The notes below the pieces were generated by a model that made no database searches, was not told the DNA's origin, and saw only the letters and a program-made list of their open reading frames with translations. A stretch of 64,000 nucleotides of DNA from Prorocentrum cordatum (lineage: Eukaryota > Sar > Dinophyceae > Prorocentrales > Prorocentraceae): NCBI GenBank assembly GCA_963575745.1, contig CAUYUJ010013880.1, forward strand, positions 50,001 to 114,000. Direction: 5' to 3'. Below are positions 9,481-20,829 of this stretch, one piece after another. The position numbers were made by a program, and so were the translations under genes. Position 1 is the stretch's first letter. The number at the start of each line of letters is the position of its first letter.

Positions 9481-11650
9481 CTTACTTCGAGCCGATCCTA
9501 GCATGGCGGGGTCCGTGAACGACCCGGGATATTTGTTTATCCCATTTCTGTTGGGTGGGATGTTTGCCTGGCCGAACTAAAATTAGAACATACAGGGGTA
9601 TAAGTCAGGCGGGGCCCCGCCCGGCCCACGGCAGAAGAATACATTGTTAGGCTTTTACGGGGGGGTGGGGGGCTCGGACAGGGCGTCATTTTTCCCGCTG
9701 TCTTCCGCAAGCTTTCCGACGGTTGTCCGCCGTTTTCCGCCTCGTTTTCCGTTGGCTTCCGCGAGCGAGCGATGTGACGAACATCCACGGAAGTTTCATT
9801 GGGCCGATGTAGCGCAGGGCACATTGACCCATTGTTGCTTGCGGCGCTGCCATCGTGCACATTGCCTGCGCAGGATTACTTCACGTGTCGCGGTGCCCAG
9901 TGGCCGCAGTGCGCGCAAAACCTCTCCTAGGCTTGTATTCTGGCTGTTTTGGCCCTGACTGGGACGGAAGAGAACCGCGCGAAATCCATCACTAATCGAT
10001 TGTACCATCTGTCCCCATAGCACGCAGAAGTTCCGCGACACCAGATCACGTTGTCGATTTCCGCTTGTCCGCGCAGCAGGATGTGCGATGGTCGGACCAC
10101 ACTCATGCGGTCAAGTTCGCTAGTGCGCATGACATCGAGGCCCTCTTTGTGCCCGAGGATCTTGATTAACCTTTCAGGCAGCGCCGTTGAAATCGGACTT
10201 TTCGATATAGCGACGAAGACCAAACACCACAAGTTCTTAGATTTTGCATACTTGGGCGATGTAGTTCGTTTTGCGGCAGTCGCAGTGGCGCGGGTGCACG
10301 GTTTTACAGATGCGGATCTCCTAGAAGTCCACGAGCACAGACACACACACACACACACACACACACACAGCCGCGATGCCGGAGCGAAGGGGGAAGTGGC
10401 GACGACGCGAGCAGTTCGAACAGCCATGAACACGAACCAACGAGAAGACATATGGCTTGACTCCGACAGACAAGGAGCCAGGCATTCTGTCTCCCTTCGC
10501 CAACATTTGTCGGATGCGGGGTCGGCCGCCGCCGATGGAGCCAAGGCGCGAGACAGGCACTCGGCCGAGGACGTGCATGACATGGCGCAATGCAAATTCA
10601 GTGACACCGACACGAATGTCAATCATCCCACAGAATCGGCGGAGCAAGTCCGAGGGCGCGCCGCACGTGGTCAGACGTTCGCGACCCGCGCGCCGATCGG
10701 GCGACCGAGCGCCGCAGATCTCGCAAGTCAGTTGACCCGCGCGCCCAGGGTTTCCGCGCCTGGGCCAACCAGATCCAAGGGAAGTCCTGGATTGTCGCCC
10801 CTCTCTGGTGGAGGCCAAAGACGCGCGACCTCTTTGTCGCTCTTTGCCGGGGCGCGCGCTGGCATTCGAACGAGGCGGGGGCGCGGCTGAATTCTTTGCC
10901 GCGCGGCTACCCAACGTCGCGCCGATTTCAGGCGGCCCAGCATCATGGTCTGCGCATGCCGCAATCCAGCCATGAATTCGGCCATGTCGCAACGTTTTGA
11001 ATTTCCGTCGTCGCCGACGCTGCTCCGCCGACGTTGTCGTCGGCATCTTGTTCGACGCGCTTCGCCGCGCGAGCGCGCGGGCCAATCGGCCCCTCGTCCG
11101 CGGCGCCCGGGGCGCGGTGGCCGCTCGCGACGGGGCTCGATCGCGAGGCGTCGTCGAGTCTTTCTTCGCATTGGAAACCGCCCCGCATCGGGCGCCGGGG
11201 CTGGCCGAGGAGTCGCGCGGGAACCGCGCCCCGAGCGCGACGACCGCGGACCCGCCGGGAATAGCGAAGGCCCCCCGTGCTGGAGGCATGTCTTGAAACG
11301 CGCATATCCGCGCGGATGTCCGCGCCGTGCTCGGCGGCGTCGGGCGCCGAGCGTGGTCAATTGTCATTAGGGCTTGTTGTCAGTGCGCCAAGCAGGAGGA
11401 TTGCGTCGTCGCTGCGGATTGAAGAAACGGTTTCCCCACCGGCAGGGGGGCTCGAGCAGCGCGCTTTCGCGGCTTCTGGCTCGTCGCCACTTGTCCGGGT
11501 GAGATTTGGAGGGGGGTGGAAGCCAGCCCCGCAGGGGCACTGGGCCCAAGCAACTCGGCGCTGACCGCGCGATCGTCGTCGCCACTTCTGCGCGCGAGCC
11601 GACCATCAAGTTCGATGTTTAACGGGCGCTTCGGGCGGCGCCCCAGACAC
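9481..11650. other. GC-rich sequence with open frames on both strands, no gene assigned
   Basis: It contains a short (CA)n run at 10337-10370. Overlapping ORFs of 200-350 codons occur on both strands (for example 10051-10890 plus and 10321-11367 minus). High GC makes such shadows common, and no family motif was recognised. Confidence 0.4.
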
Positions 11651-12410
11651 CAGCGGGGACCTCGCTCGCGACTAAATGTCGGCCCTCGCAGAGCACTCGC
11701 GAGGCGGCCCGAGACCGCGCCGCGGGGCCCCAGACAGACGCCCCCGATGCTTTTTTTTGTCGGGGGCGGGGGGGGGGCGGGGGGCGGCGAGCCCAGCGGC
11801 CCTGCGCACTCGCGTCTCCCGCGGGGTCGGCAGCGCCAGTTCGCGAGCATTCGCCGATCCTGCGCGCCAACCCCCGCCGCGAGGCAGATGCCTCTCGGAC
11901 GTTGCCCGGCGGCGAGGCCGGCGGCCCCGCGCGCCCCCGCGTCGAACCGACGCCGAAGCCCGCCCCCGCGCGGGCGCCGGCCGTCGGCGACGCCAGCCAT
12001 CGCGCGCCCGCGGGTTACGCGCGCGCCAACCCCTCTCGCAAGACCGCCGCCTCGAGGACGTTGCCCTGCGGCGCGGCGGGTCGGCGAGCTCTCGCGCCCC
12101 ATCGATGACCGAGGTTTTTCCTTTTCGGACATTGGCGAGCGACAGCGCCAGATTTGGCGCGCCCACAGCTCGCTCGCGCTCGCCCCGAGACAGCGCGCCT
12201 CGAGGACGCAGCCCGTTGGAAAGCCGGCGGCCCTGCCACCTCCCATGTCGAACCGTTGCCGAGGTCTGTCCCCATTTGAACGCTGGCCGGCAGCGGTGCC
12301 GGCCATCGCGCGCCCGCCGATCACGCGCGCCCCCCCCCGCTGCGAGCCGCCGCCCAGCGGCTCGGCCGGCGGCCCCGCGCGCCCTCGCGCCGCGCCCCCA
12401 TGCGCGCGCG
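11650..12410. repeat. degenerate tandem repeat of about 150 bp
   Basis: GCCGGCGGCCCCGCGCG and CCATCGCGCGCCCGC recur at roughly 150-bp spacing (near 11905, 12060, 12205 and 12355) with heavy decay. Long Arg/Ala/Pro ORFs on both strands follow from the composition. Confidence 0.5.
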
Positions 12411-12739
12411 CTTGTGATTCGGCCCCGCGTTGGCCCTGGCTAACTTGTCCGCCTCGCGACCAGGCGACAATGCATCTGCGCCGCGGCCGCCCCCCCCCCC
12501 CCTCCGCGCCGCGCAAAGACGGGGGGCAGCGCAGCTGCAGAGGTCATCATAGCCAACCGTCCGCGGCGGCAGTTGGCAGGCGAGCTCGCCCCTCTCCCAG
12601 CGCCCACCCTGCGACGCAGATGAGGGGTGACGGGGGGGAGAGGGGGGATCTCTCGCGTCGGTCATTTTCTGGCGCCCCCGCGCGCGCATCCTGAGCTCGC
12701 AGATTCATTACCCCCGCGGCTTGCGTCGGCGGCCCGCCG

Positions 12740-13300
12740 GGGCCTCCGCGCAACCCCCGGGGCCGCCAGCACGCGGTGCCAACACTCCGTTCATTATACA
12801 CCCCACCCCCCAGTTCCTCAACACGCGCCCCCTCGGGCGGAGCCCCCGCAGCGCCCCCGTCGGCATCTTCTTGGGGCGGTTGTTCGAGGGCCCCCCAGCG
12901 GCCTTGTGCAAGGCCCAACGCAGCTGCTCCAGCAGGGGCACCCCAATCTCCGGATCCCGCCCCGCCGCCCCAATAAGACCCCCTTCCCGCCCCGGCCGCT
13001 CGAGGCCGCGTCGCGACGGTGGCCGACGCCGCGGGCCATCGGCCCGAGGTTCTGCCGCCCGCATTCCGCCCTCCTGCACTTGCGCAAGGGTTCATCAGCT
13101 GAGGGCGGATGGCCGACAACGCGATCCGCCCAGGCAGCCCCGCGCCAGGCACTCGGTCGCAGCGGGCGCCATCGCAGAGGACCGGAACGCCATCGCAGCA
13201 CGGGGCTCGCCACACGAGCGACGCGACGCTTGCCCACCGGGCCCCGCGGCAGCCGACGCCGCAAGCACCTTACCGGCGCCCTCTTCGGCACCTGGCATGG
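12740..13300 (-). CDS. coding-looking fragment, unknown
   Basis: Minus-strand frames contain protein-like stretches, the best being IGVPLLEQLRWALHK near 12950-12905, followed by AAG|GC, the donor style seen in the SDR gene here. No single frame covers the region and I recognise no family. This could be one or more exons or a chance product of high GC. Confidence 0.22.
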
Positions 13301-13344
13301 GGAATGGGAAGGCAGAGCGGCCGCGCCCTTTCCTCAGGATCCCA

Positions 13345-13445
13345 TATTAAGAATTCATGGGGGTTGGGGCCGCAGGCCCCCACTACTATGGGGGTTGGGG
13401 CCTACTACGCCCCTACTACTATGGGGGTTGGGGCCTCAGGCATTC
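13345..13445. repeat. short tandem repeat, about 27-36 bp unit
   Basis: Three copies of CTACTATGGGGGTTGGGGCC. Confidence 0.85.
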
Positions 13446-14009
13446 CTTCCGCGCCCTTCCCCGTGATCGCGATCCCCAACCTTGCCCCAACGTCGTCGAC
13501 CAATGTTTCTTGCCCCAACGCATGGAAAAATATTTGCGGTCTTAAGACGGCCCAATTCTTTCTCTTGGATGATCTCGGCGAATGTTGGATTACCATTACA
13601 CGTTGGTTTTGTGGTGGACAGAATTCATTGGATTGCCTGAGGATGATAGTACTCAACGTTAATGAACATGTACCTCTGGACGAACGAACATAATGCGGCA
13701 ATAGTACCAGTAGATGAACACGTTGTACAACATCCATCGTTACAAAGTAACGCGGAAGAGATTTGGGAAGGGAGAAGGCGGGCGGGAGCAGAATACGGGG
13801 CGCTGTTTCTTCAAAGCGAAGACTCCATGCTTCGACAAGGGAAGGTATTCGTTTTGTGACAAAATTCTTCATACGATGTGGCTTACAGAATTTTACCTTG
13901 AACAAAAAATAAGAAGATTCCTGTTTCATTCCCTGCCGTTTCAAACAAGATGTTGTGACGATTGATTTGTTCCGTATTAGCGGATTTAATGAATGAACAT
14001 TGTTTGCGA
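13446..14009. other. AT-richer unique sequence
   Basis: Base composition shifts to AT-rich here and stays so to about 22.7 kb. No gene assigned. Confidence 0.4.
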
Positions 14010-14255
14010 ACGCGGATGTCAATGTCCACGAACAGCGGTGTCAATATTTACGAACATTGGTTTCAATAGCTACGAACATTTGTTTAAACAATGAACACCA
14101 GCTTCAATAACCACAACCACGGGTTTCAATAATGACGAACACTGGCTTCACTAAGTACGATCAGTAGTTTCAACAACCATGAACACTAGGTCCTAAAGCT
14201 ACGAACAGTGGTTGACAAAAACTACGGAAATTGTTTTCAATAGTTGCGACCATTA
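14010..14255 (-). repeat. 26-28-bp minisatellite J, locus 1
   Basis: Units of the type TTTCAATARCTACGAACA. The reverse complement of the array at 22462-22690. Confidence 0.8.
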
Positions 14256-15185
14256 AGAACTAGTGTCATGGATGCGATTTCCTGGCTCGTCGTTCTTAGT
14301 ATTTGTTTTTGTGTTTTTCGGTATTCGGGGGCCACTTCCAGCCTAGAGAAAGTGCCAGTGCATTTGATCATGATTTTGCACATGCTTGTTGTATTCGGCA
14401 GCGTGTTGTTTGCAGTAAACAAATACGCGCGGAATTCTGTGATGTCGATGGTTTACCATCCAAATTTACACGAATGTTTCAAATATGATTATTGCAAGAT
14501 CGCGGCCTAATTCAATGAGACTATCGCATCCGAAAACGAAATCTGTGGAAATATGACGGCCAGTCGTCGAAACCGGGGATTTGATTATAAAAACCGGGGA
14601 GACGACGGATGCTTTAGATGTGCAAATCGGAGAGGGAAACAGGAGCGAACAAGCGAAGTAGGAAAAAGGAGAAAGAGCAGGAGGAAGAGGGAATCATGTT
14701 TTTTAGCTTCGCACACTACCATACATGTTGCACTACATACCAGGATTTGGTTGCGAAGCGGTGTCCCGTCATATGACAAAGTAATATTAATTACCGCATC
14801 CGGAGTCAGATGTGTTCCGTTGTCATTGTATTGTGTTTCCGAGATCCAAAGGAGGTCAGTCAGATAAATGTTGTGTTGTGGCGTAACGATGGTAGACACT
14901 TGGAGGGCAACGGATTTGGTATGCAAACACGGCTTCGGTATCCAAGTCAAATTTTCGACACCCACCGGAATGTGCTTCGGAGGTACCAGCGTATTGCTTA
15001 CAGCCTCTTTTTTCCCATCTTCTCATCCATCCCACATCCCTTCCAGTTTGCCTTTTCTTATTCCCCCATCTCGTTGCTATCATCCAGCATATTCTCTGCA
15101 CAAGATGAACACATAAAATAGCCGATTTTTTGCCGCCCGATGAGTGTGGTCAATCCTGGGTTGGGGGCTCCATCGCTGCGTGTTT
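14256..15185. other. AT-rich unique sequence
   Basis: A 126-codon minus-strand ORF (14585-14965) contains DLLWISETQ, faintly like an endonuclease segment of a LINE, but too short to call. Nothing else seen. Confidence 0.3.
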
Positions 15186-15187
15186 CG

Positions 15188-15189
<2 letters not shown>

Positions 15190-15226
<37 letters not shown>
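15190..15226. repeat. (TA)n microsatellite
   Basis: A pure TA run. Confidence 0.95.
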
Positions 15227-15229
<3 letters not shown>

Positions 15230-15614
15230 AAAAAGAAAGCAACGACACGCCGCATAATTAAAATTAAACCGGAATGCAATGGTACAAAACCAACGGTTAA
15301 GCGAGTGTTAATATATAACAGAGGACCCGACAATTTTTGAATAAATGTTTTACCTCTGGCAGACTATTGAACGACGATAGACGGTTACAAATTCTGATCT
15401 TAAAAAATTATGAGCATGAGAATGATACTCTCACGAGCGTGAGGTGTATCATTCGGATTGGTATTTCGGGAATTGATTCAGATTTTCACCGCAGCCGTGA
15501 TGTAATTAATGGAAGGTTTGGAATAAACCGTTTGTTTAGCGAAAAAAAATATTATTGAAAAGAAAAAATTTAGACGCTTCGCGTATCCCTTCCAATTATC
15601 GCCGTGCCGGACAT
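15227..15614. other. AT-rich unassigned sequence
   Basis: No feature seen. Confidence 0.35.
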
Positions 15615-16075
15615 TTTGTCATGCAGCTTGGCCGTTGCCCCGCGGCCGCCGACCAAAAAAATATCCCCAGTAGCCCATCCAGAAACGATATCCAGGTAAG
15701 TTGGGGTGATCAAGAAAATGCGGGAGCAAAGAAGATGACGGCCGAACCGTGCAAAGAAATGAGGAGATGGAGGAGGTGGATCGATAGATGCATGGATGAG
15801 GGAGTGGGAAGAAGGAGGAGGAGGAAAAGACAGTAAAATTAGGAGGAGGACGAGAAAGAGTAGGGCCAGAGGTATTTTGGATGCTTCTCGGAGCTTTTGG
15901 GGGTATGTCTTGGACGATTCTTAGTGGTCTCTTGGGAAGTCCTGGGGGTCTCTTGGCAATTCTGGGGGGTTCTTCGGGGTCTCGGGTGGGGCCTCTTGGG
16001 GCCGCTGAGGGTCTTTTTTAGGTGGAAGTTTTTTGGGGCCTCCTGAGCGACTCTTGGGGCTATCTTGCGGGAAAG
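15615..16075. repeat. second copy of the compound block at 545-960
   Basis: Segment with AGCCCATCCAGAAACG, then a GGA-rich tract, then CTTGGGG-type units (GGTCTCTTGGGAAG), in the same order and orientation as the left-edge copy. Confidence 0.6.
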
Positions 16076-16404
16076 TAATTAAAGAAGAGCGGAATTTGAA
16101 TTTGTTTCGCTCTTCTGGAAATCAAAATATTAAGTGAAATCATTGATTTGCAAGTTTCCTCACCAAATCCGTTGTGGACGCTCGCACCGCTCGCGGCCTC
16201 TCCCGCCCAAAATGGAATAGTGGGAAGGATAAATTTATTCCGAAGGTGAAGAAGGAAAAGTAAAAGAGAAAATTCCTTAACCACGTACGCCCAGGCAGCT
16301 GATTGACAGAGATGCCAAAATAAATCATAATATTATTTTTTGTTGAAATAACCTGTGTTGCAAATTTGTATCGATATATAGTAATCAGAGATGTTGTGTT
16401 CAAT

Positions 16405-16610
16405 GGGGCAGCATCCGTTTCGGTACTTCCGCTACCGTTTCGGTACTTTCATACCCGTTCCACGATTCCGTTTCGGTACCTTTATCTACTCGTTTCGGTA
16501 CCTTCATCTACTCGTTTCGGTACTTTTATGTATTCGTTTCGGTGCCTTCATTTATTCGTTTCGGTACTTCCACCAATCCGTTTCGGTATTTCCACCAATC
16601 CGTGATTTGC
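16405..16610 (+). repeat. CGTTTCGGTAC minisatellite, left arm
   Basis: Eight or nine units of about 24 bp (CTCGTTTCGGTACCTTCATC). The same unit runs in the opposite orientation at 17640-17825, on the far side of the assembly gap. Confidence 0.9.
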
Positions 16611-17109
16611 ACGACGTGTCGAAAAAGAGACGCGGAGCGGAAAAGAAGAAAGAGGGGAAAGGAAGCGGGGGAAAGAAGAAGCGGGAAAGAGCGGGACGGA
16701 GCAGCAAAAAACGGCATCATGGCGGTTAAAGCCGTGGTCCACGGATTATGGTAATGTTTCGCCGATCTCGCGCGGCACGGGTCGTTCCTTCCCCCCCTTC
16801 CTCTTTTGTGTTTTAATTCTCTCTTGGCTTTTCCTTCTTCTTTCCGCCGTGCACCTATCCTCGTCGTCCTCTTCCTCCTCCCTCCTCCTCCCTCCTCTCT
16901 CCTTCCTCGTCCCTCCTCCCCCCTCCGTCCCTCCTCCCTTCTCCTTCCCTCCCTCTCTCCTCCCTTTTCTTTCTTTCTCCCTCTATCATTCCTCCGCCCT
17001 CCTTCCTCCCCTTTCCATCCTTCCCCTTCTCTCGCCTCCCTCCTCCTCTCCGGTCTTGCCAAAGGCGCGAAACAACCGTCGGCTGCCATAATTCCCCGCC
17101 TTTTTTCCA
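16611..17109. repeat. purine-rich then CCT/CTT-rich sequence
   Basis: GAAAG-rich to 16700, a short unique piece, then a long pyrimidine tract at 16850-17060. Nothing coding. Confidence 0.6.
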
Positions 17110-17209
17110 NNNNNNNNNNNNNNNNNNNNNNNNNNNNNNNNNNNNNNNNNNNNNNNNNNNNNNNNNNNNNNNNNNNNNNNNNNNNNNNNNNNNNNNNNNN
17201 NNNNNNNNN
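17110..17209. other. assembly gap (100 N)
   Basis: Exactly 100 N, the usual placeholder for a gap of unknown length. Confidence 1.
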
Positions 17210-17639
17210 AGCCTTATTCGTTCAACCCACATCTGCGGTTCCGCTACCGAACATCTCAATAACTTTGTTTCTTTACTCCGTGCACATCAGGTAATGTGGT
17301 GTTCGCGCATACTTGCGTGGACAATTCTATGGTTTCTTGGGTGCGGCACATTTCGACCAATAAATGATGCGGCGATTTTTGAATAATTATAAAATGTTTT
17401 CAACTGAATACCAGGACGAATGGAACCGGCACGCTCCGGGGGGGGGGTTCATCGTCGTCGTCGTCGTCGTTTCCGCCCCCGCTCCTCTTCCTGGTCCTCC
17501 TCCTCTCTCTCTTCCTCCCCCTCCTCCTCCTGCTCCTCCCTCTCCTCTTTCTTCTCCCCCATCCCCGTCCGCGCACCCCCCTCCTCCTCCCCCTCCTCTT
17601 CTTTTTAATTCACGGGCACAACGCGCAATGGCTTCAAGG
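17210..17639. other. unique sequence with CCT-rich tract
   Basis: Unassigned to about 17450, then GTC repeats and CCTCCT to 17610. Confidence 0.5.
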
Positions 17640-17825
17640 TCCCGAAACGCATTTTCTGAGGTACCGAAATGGATTTTCCGAAGTACCGAAACGAATTTTC
17701 TGAGGTACCGAAACGAATCGTCTGAGGTACCGAAACGAACCGACCGAAGTACCGAAACGGATTGGCAAAGATACCGAAACGGATGTTCAAGTATCGAAAT
17801 TGTAGCGGACATACCGAAACGGATG
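17640..17825 (-). repeat. CGTTTCGGTAC minisatellite, right arm
   Basis: About eight units of GAGGTACCGAAACGAATT, the reverse complement of the left arm. Confidence 0.9.
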
Positions 17826-18166
17826 CTACCGGTGTTCTATGTCGTATGATTGCGGAAAATAGAAATCCATAATGTAATGTAAGACATACCTCACGATTTC
17901 GTATGTTATTAATTTCAGGTGTAGCGGCCAGAAACCTGGAATCGAAAAAGATACGGGGAAAAATCGGAAATTAATAATTTCGCATTATGCGTGCGCAAAT
18001 ACGATTGCAAATCAATGTTTTTTTTATTCGCGATCCGCGGCCTAAATTAACGGGTCAATAGGGCTCTGCTTGCACCAACATCGCACGGAAAAATAATAAT
18101 ATAATTATAGTTTTTTGTACATACGGTAATCACATGCCCGCAATGTAAACGTGCAAAAAACCTATT

Positions 18167-18715
18167 TTGAAGACGGAGTTTTTGCGTAGCGGATGGCCCA
18201 AAAAATCAGACATTAGATATCGATCTTCTCGCAACGCACAAGCTTGTCCACTACCGCCATTCAGTGCCCGAAACAAGATGGGTAATCAGGCATCTGAATC
18301 TCTTGTACATGTTGATTTTTCGATTCTTCCTTACGCAGACAACACTTTGCTAGTGGGCCGCAACGAAGAAAATTGCAACAAATTGCGAATGCGTTTGCAA
18401 CAGCCGGTGCAGAAATTGAGATGGAATTGCATTAAGATAAATTGCAATTACTACAACATGTGTGCAATGTTCGACTACGAGACATGGCTGCGAATACAAT
18501 TGAGCCGCGAGGGTACATGCAATATTTGGGCGCAGGCATATACACAAATGGCACATTTAAAATAAAACTCGGCAGAAGATTGTGAGCGGCCTGGGAGGAA
18601 TTCCAAAAGTACGCGAAGGCTTGGAAACATACATCGATAAGCATCATAAGGACACTTTCGCTTCTTTGATCTCTCAGTACGAACAAAATCCAGAAACGAC
18701 GCCCAGGCGAGTAGA
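18167..18715 (+). pseudogene. decayed non-LTR reverse transcriptase fragment
   Basis: The first frame (from 18167) gives NAQACPLPPF near 18228-18257, matching the RT motif QGCPLSPF. It then gives LPYADNTLLVGR near 18326-18361, matching the catalytic YADD box with the second Asp changed to Asn, and then LRWNCIKIN, like the LKIN..K segment. At about 18516 the frame changes to QYLGAGIYTNGTFKIK (thumb YLG motif), followed by a TGA and then AWEEFQKYAKAWKHTSIS in the same frame. Frameshift, stops and the lost active-site Asp mark it as dead. It is the only recognisable retroelement protein in the window and lies in the AT-rich island. Confidence 0.75.
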
Positions 18716-19440
18716 GGGTCGTCCTGAAGGGGCTTTTCGGCGTCTTGGGTGCCTCGGGGGAGCGTCTGTGGGCCGTTTGGGGTCCTCTTTGGGGCCTCCT
18801 GAGGGCCTCTTGGGGCCTCTTGGGACGATCTTGGGGCCTTTGGGGGCCTCCTGGGCGCTTCTTGGTGCCATCTTTGCCCCTCGGGTGCCTCTGAGGGGTC
18901 TCTTGGGGCATCTTGGGAGCCTCTTGGGGGCCTCCTGGGGGCCTCTTGAGGGCCTCTTGGGACCATCTTGGGGCCATCCTGCGGCCTCTTGGGGCATCCT
19001 GTGGGCCTCTTGTCCAAGAAAGCGGGGACACTGATTAGCGTCGCTCCTGGTGGGCCTCTGGGATCGCCTCCTGGGCCGCTCTTGGAGGGCTCTTGGGTCG
19101 CTCTTGGGTGCTCTTTGCGCCGTCTTTTTCTTAGGCCCTTCTTGGGGCTATCTTGAGCCATCTTGGGCCTATCTTGACGCCTCGGGTGGGCATCGGAAGC
19201 GAAAGCGCGAGAACGCCAAAAACATTGATTTCTCCTATGGGTTCGAAACATTTTGAATTCTTGGCGGCATCCGAGGGGAGCTTTACTGGACACTTAGAGC
19301 CGTCTTGGGGCGGTCTTGGAGCGTCTTGGAACATCTTCGGAACTATCTTGAGGCATCTTGCGCTATCTTGAACCATCTTGGAGGCGATCTTGGGCTCCCT
19401 GAGGCCCTCTTGGAGTCGTCTTGGCTCATCTTGGACGCTC
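18690..19440 (+). repeat. CTTGGGGCCTC minisatellite, left array
   Basis: Dozens of degenerate 11-13-bp units (CTCTTGGGGGCCTC) are interrupted by a segment with GCGAGAACGCCAAAAACATT. The array ends in GCGGTCCCCCCTGTCCAGGT. It runs opposite to the array at 20985-21720. Confidence 0.85.
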
Positions 19441-19600
19441 TAACGCGTCGCGGTCCCCCCTGTCCAGGTCAGTGGGGAGGGGGTGGGGGGAGAGGTAAAC
19501 CCCTCTCCGAAGGGGAAGGAGGGGTGGAAGAAGAAACGCTCTAAACCACCGACGCCCAGAGGGCTGGTGGGATTCAAGCCCGATGTCTCAGACGTATTCT
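19441..19600. repeat. array terminus plus segment S copy
   Basis: Contains TAAACCCCTCTCCGAAGGGG and GGCTGGTGGGATTC, shared with 5550-5640. The AAACCCCTC...CTTCGGGG part recurs inverted at 20830-20880. Confidence 0.55.
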
Positions 19601-19654
19601 CAAACAAAGTTGTGTTGGAGAAGGCAGGGCAACCATCATACAATGCTCATTTGT

Positions 19655-20179
19655 TCAATCATCAGTTAATATGGTTTTGAAAAAATTGTCGTTGCAACGA
19701 CAACGATGTGCTTCGGGCCTTGACATTTCAACAAACAAATGCTTGACCAATCGCTGACTTGCGCAATCGGAAGCAAACCGCCCAAGACATGAATGGTCGA
19801 AACATTTGTCATCCGCACGAACAATCGGACGCAAGGTCGCCCGTGAATTAATTGAACTCTTGCAATGCGTCACCGACGAGAACAACCATTGGTTGCATCG
19901 TAACGCATTTTTCCTTAAGCCGCCATCCATACGACGATTAGTCATTTGTGTTTTCGGTGCCCTGGCAAGTGTAGCCATGCATTGACTGTTGTTCCCCACG
20001 CGCGTTTGGCGAATGGCTGAGTGAATGAATGAGCTTGCATTGCTGGCCTTCGCATAAATAGCGGGTTGGTTCCGAGATCGCTGAAATATATCTACGAACG
20101 TCTTGTTATTTTTTTCGAAGCCGTAATGTTTGTGGTCCTGGAGAAACGTCGCGAACAACCTCTGCATCATATTGTCCAC
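19655..20179 (-). CDS. 174-codon ORF, unknown
   Basis: This ORF lies in unique, non-repetitive sequence of balanced composition, which makes its length more notable than ORFs in GC-rich parts. It is rich in Asn, Ser, Arg and Lys, and no domain, signal peptide or membrane segment is evident. It sits in the core between two CTTGGGG arrays in opposite orientation. It could equally be a chance ORF in an old transposon core. Confidence 0.25.
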   Translation of the reverse strand: MDNMMQRLFATFLQDHKHYGFEKNNKTFVDIFQRSRNQPAIYAKASNASSFIHSAIRQTRVGNNSQCMATLARAPKTQMTNRRMDGGLRKNALRCNQWLFSSVTHCKSSINSRATLRPIVRADDKCFDHSCLGRFASDCASQRLVKHLFVEMSRPEAHRCRCNDNFFKTILTDD

Positions 20180-20431
20180 GACTCAAGCACTGAAACCATG
20201 AGATAATGCTACCCACGATGCATGACACGAGATGCCCAACGGGGTCTAACAATGAATTGGAAGTTTCTGTGTTCGCGAGATGTCGGACCAAAACAAATTG
20301 AACGTGTTATTTTGAGGTTCGGGAGTACTTCCCATGGCAATTGCCCCAGAGCCCGTGTATATGATTACGACTAATAAGAAAGAGCGACTAATTTTTGAAT
20401 CGCCACCGTCAGAGAATTCTTCTGTCAACAA

Positions 20432-20668
20432 ATGACGGTTCGGAATGTCCACTGTGATGCGGCTTGTCTGCCTCAGCCGAAATCTTCAATTATATGCGTT
20501 TTTTTTGTTACTTGCTTTGTGTTGTCAGGCGGGCCTGCACAGGGCCACATATGCAAAAGAATTGAAGCATGCCCGAACTACGTGAAACAATGCTGTATTC
20601 GAAATACAGAAGGAACGCTGCAGTGCACAAAGGAGACGAGGAGTAACCAACAATCAGCGATATTGTAA
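20432..20668 (+). CDS. small Cys-rich ORF, unknown
   Basis: 78 codons. After a hydrophobic stretch (IICVFFVTCFVLSG) that looks like a signal or anchor segment come six Cys within about 27 residues, then a Gln/Ser-rich tail. No splice sites or homologue recognised. Chance is a real possibility. Confidence 0.18.
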   Translation: MTVRNVHCDAACLPQPKSSIICVFFVTCFVLSGGPAQGHICKRIEACPNYVKQCCIRNTEGTLQCTKETRSNQQSAIL

Positions 20669-20829
20669 TACAAAGCGTCCATGAGCTTCTGAGGGAACTA
20701 CCTCGTTGGACGAACACATTTGAAGACCCTGCAACATGCCAAAACATGTTGCTCGGAATTCCAACGCCACGGATCAACCTGACTGCTGCGTGTTCGCGAT
20801 CCTGAACCGTTCTAAAGCGCCATTCCTAC

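Noticed and set aside
10051-11367. Long ORFs on both strands
   Set aside because: They overlap antiparallel in GC-rich DNA with no motif on either strand; I could not choose one.
11380-12694. 378- and 392-codon opposing ORFs
   Set aside because: Arg/Ala/Pro-rich products of a degenerate GC-rich tandem repeat.
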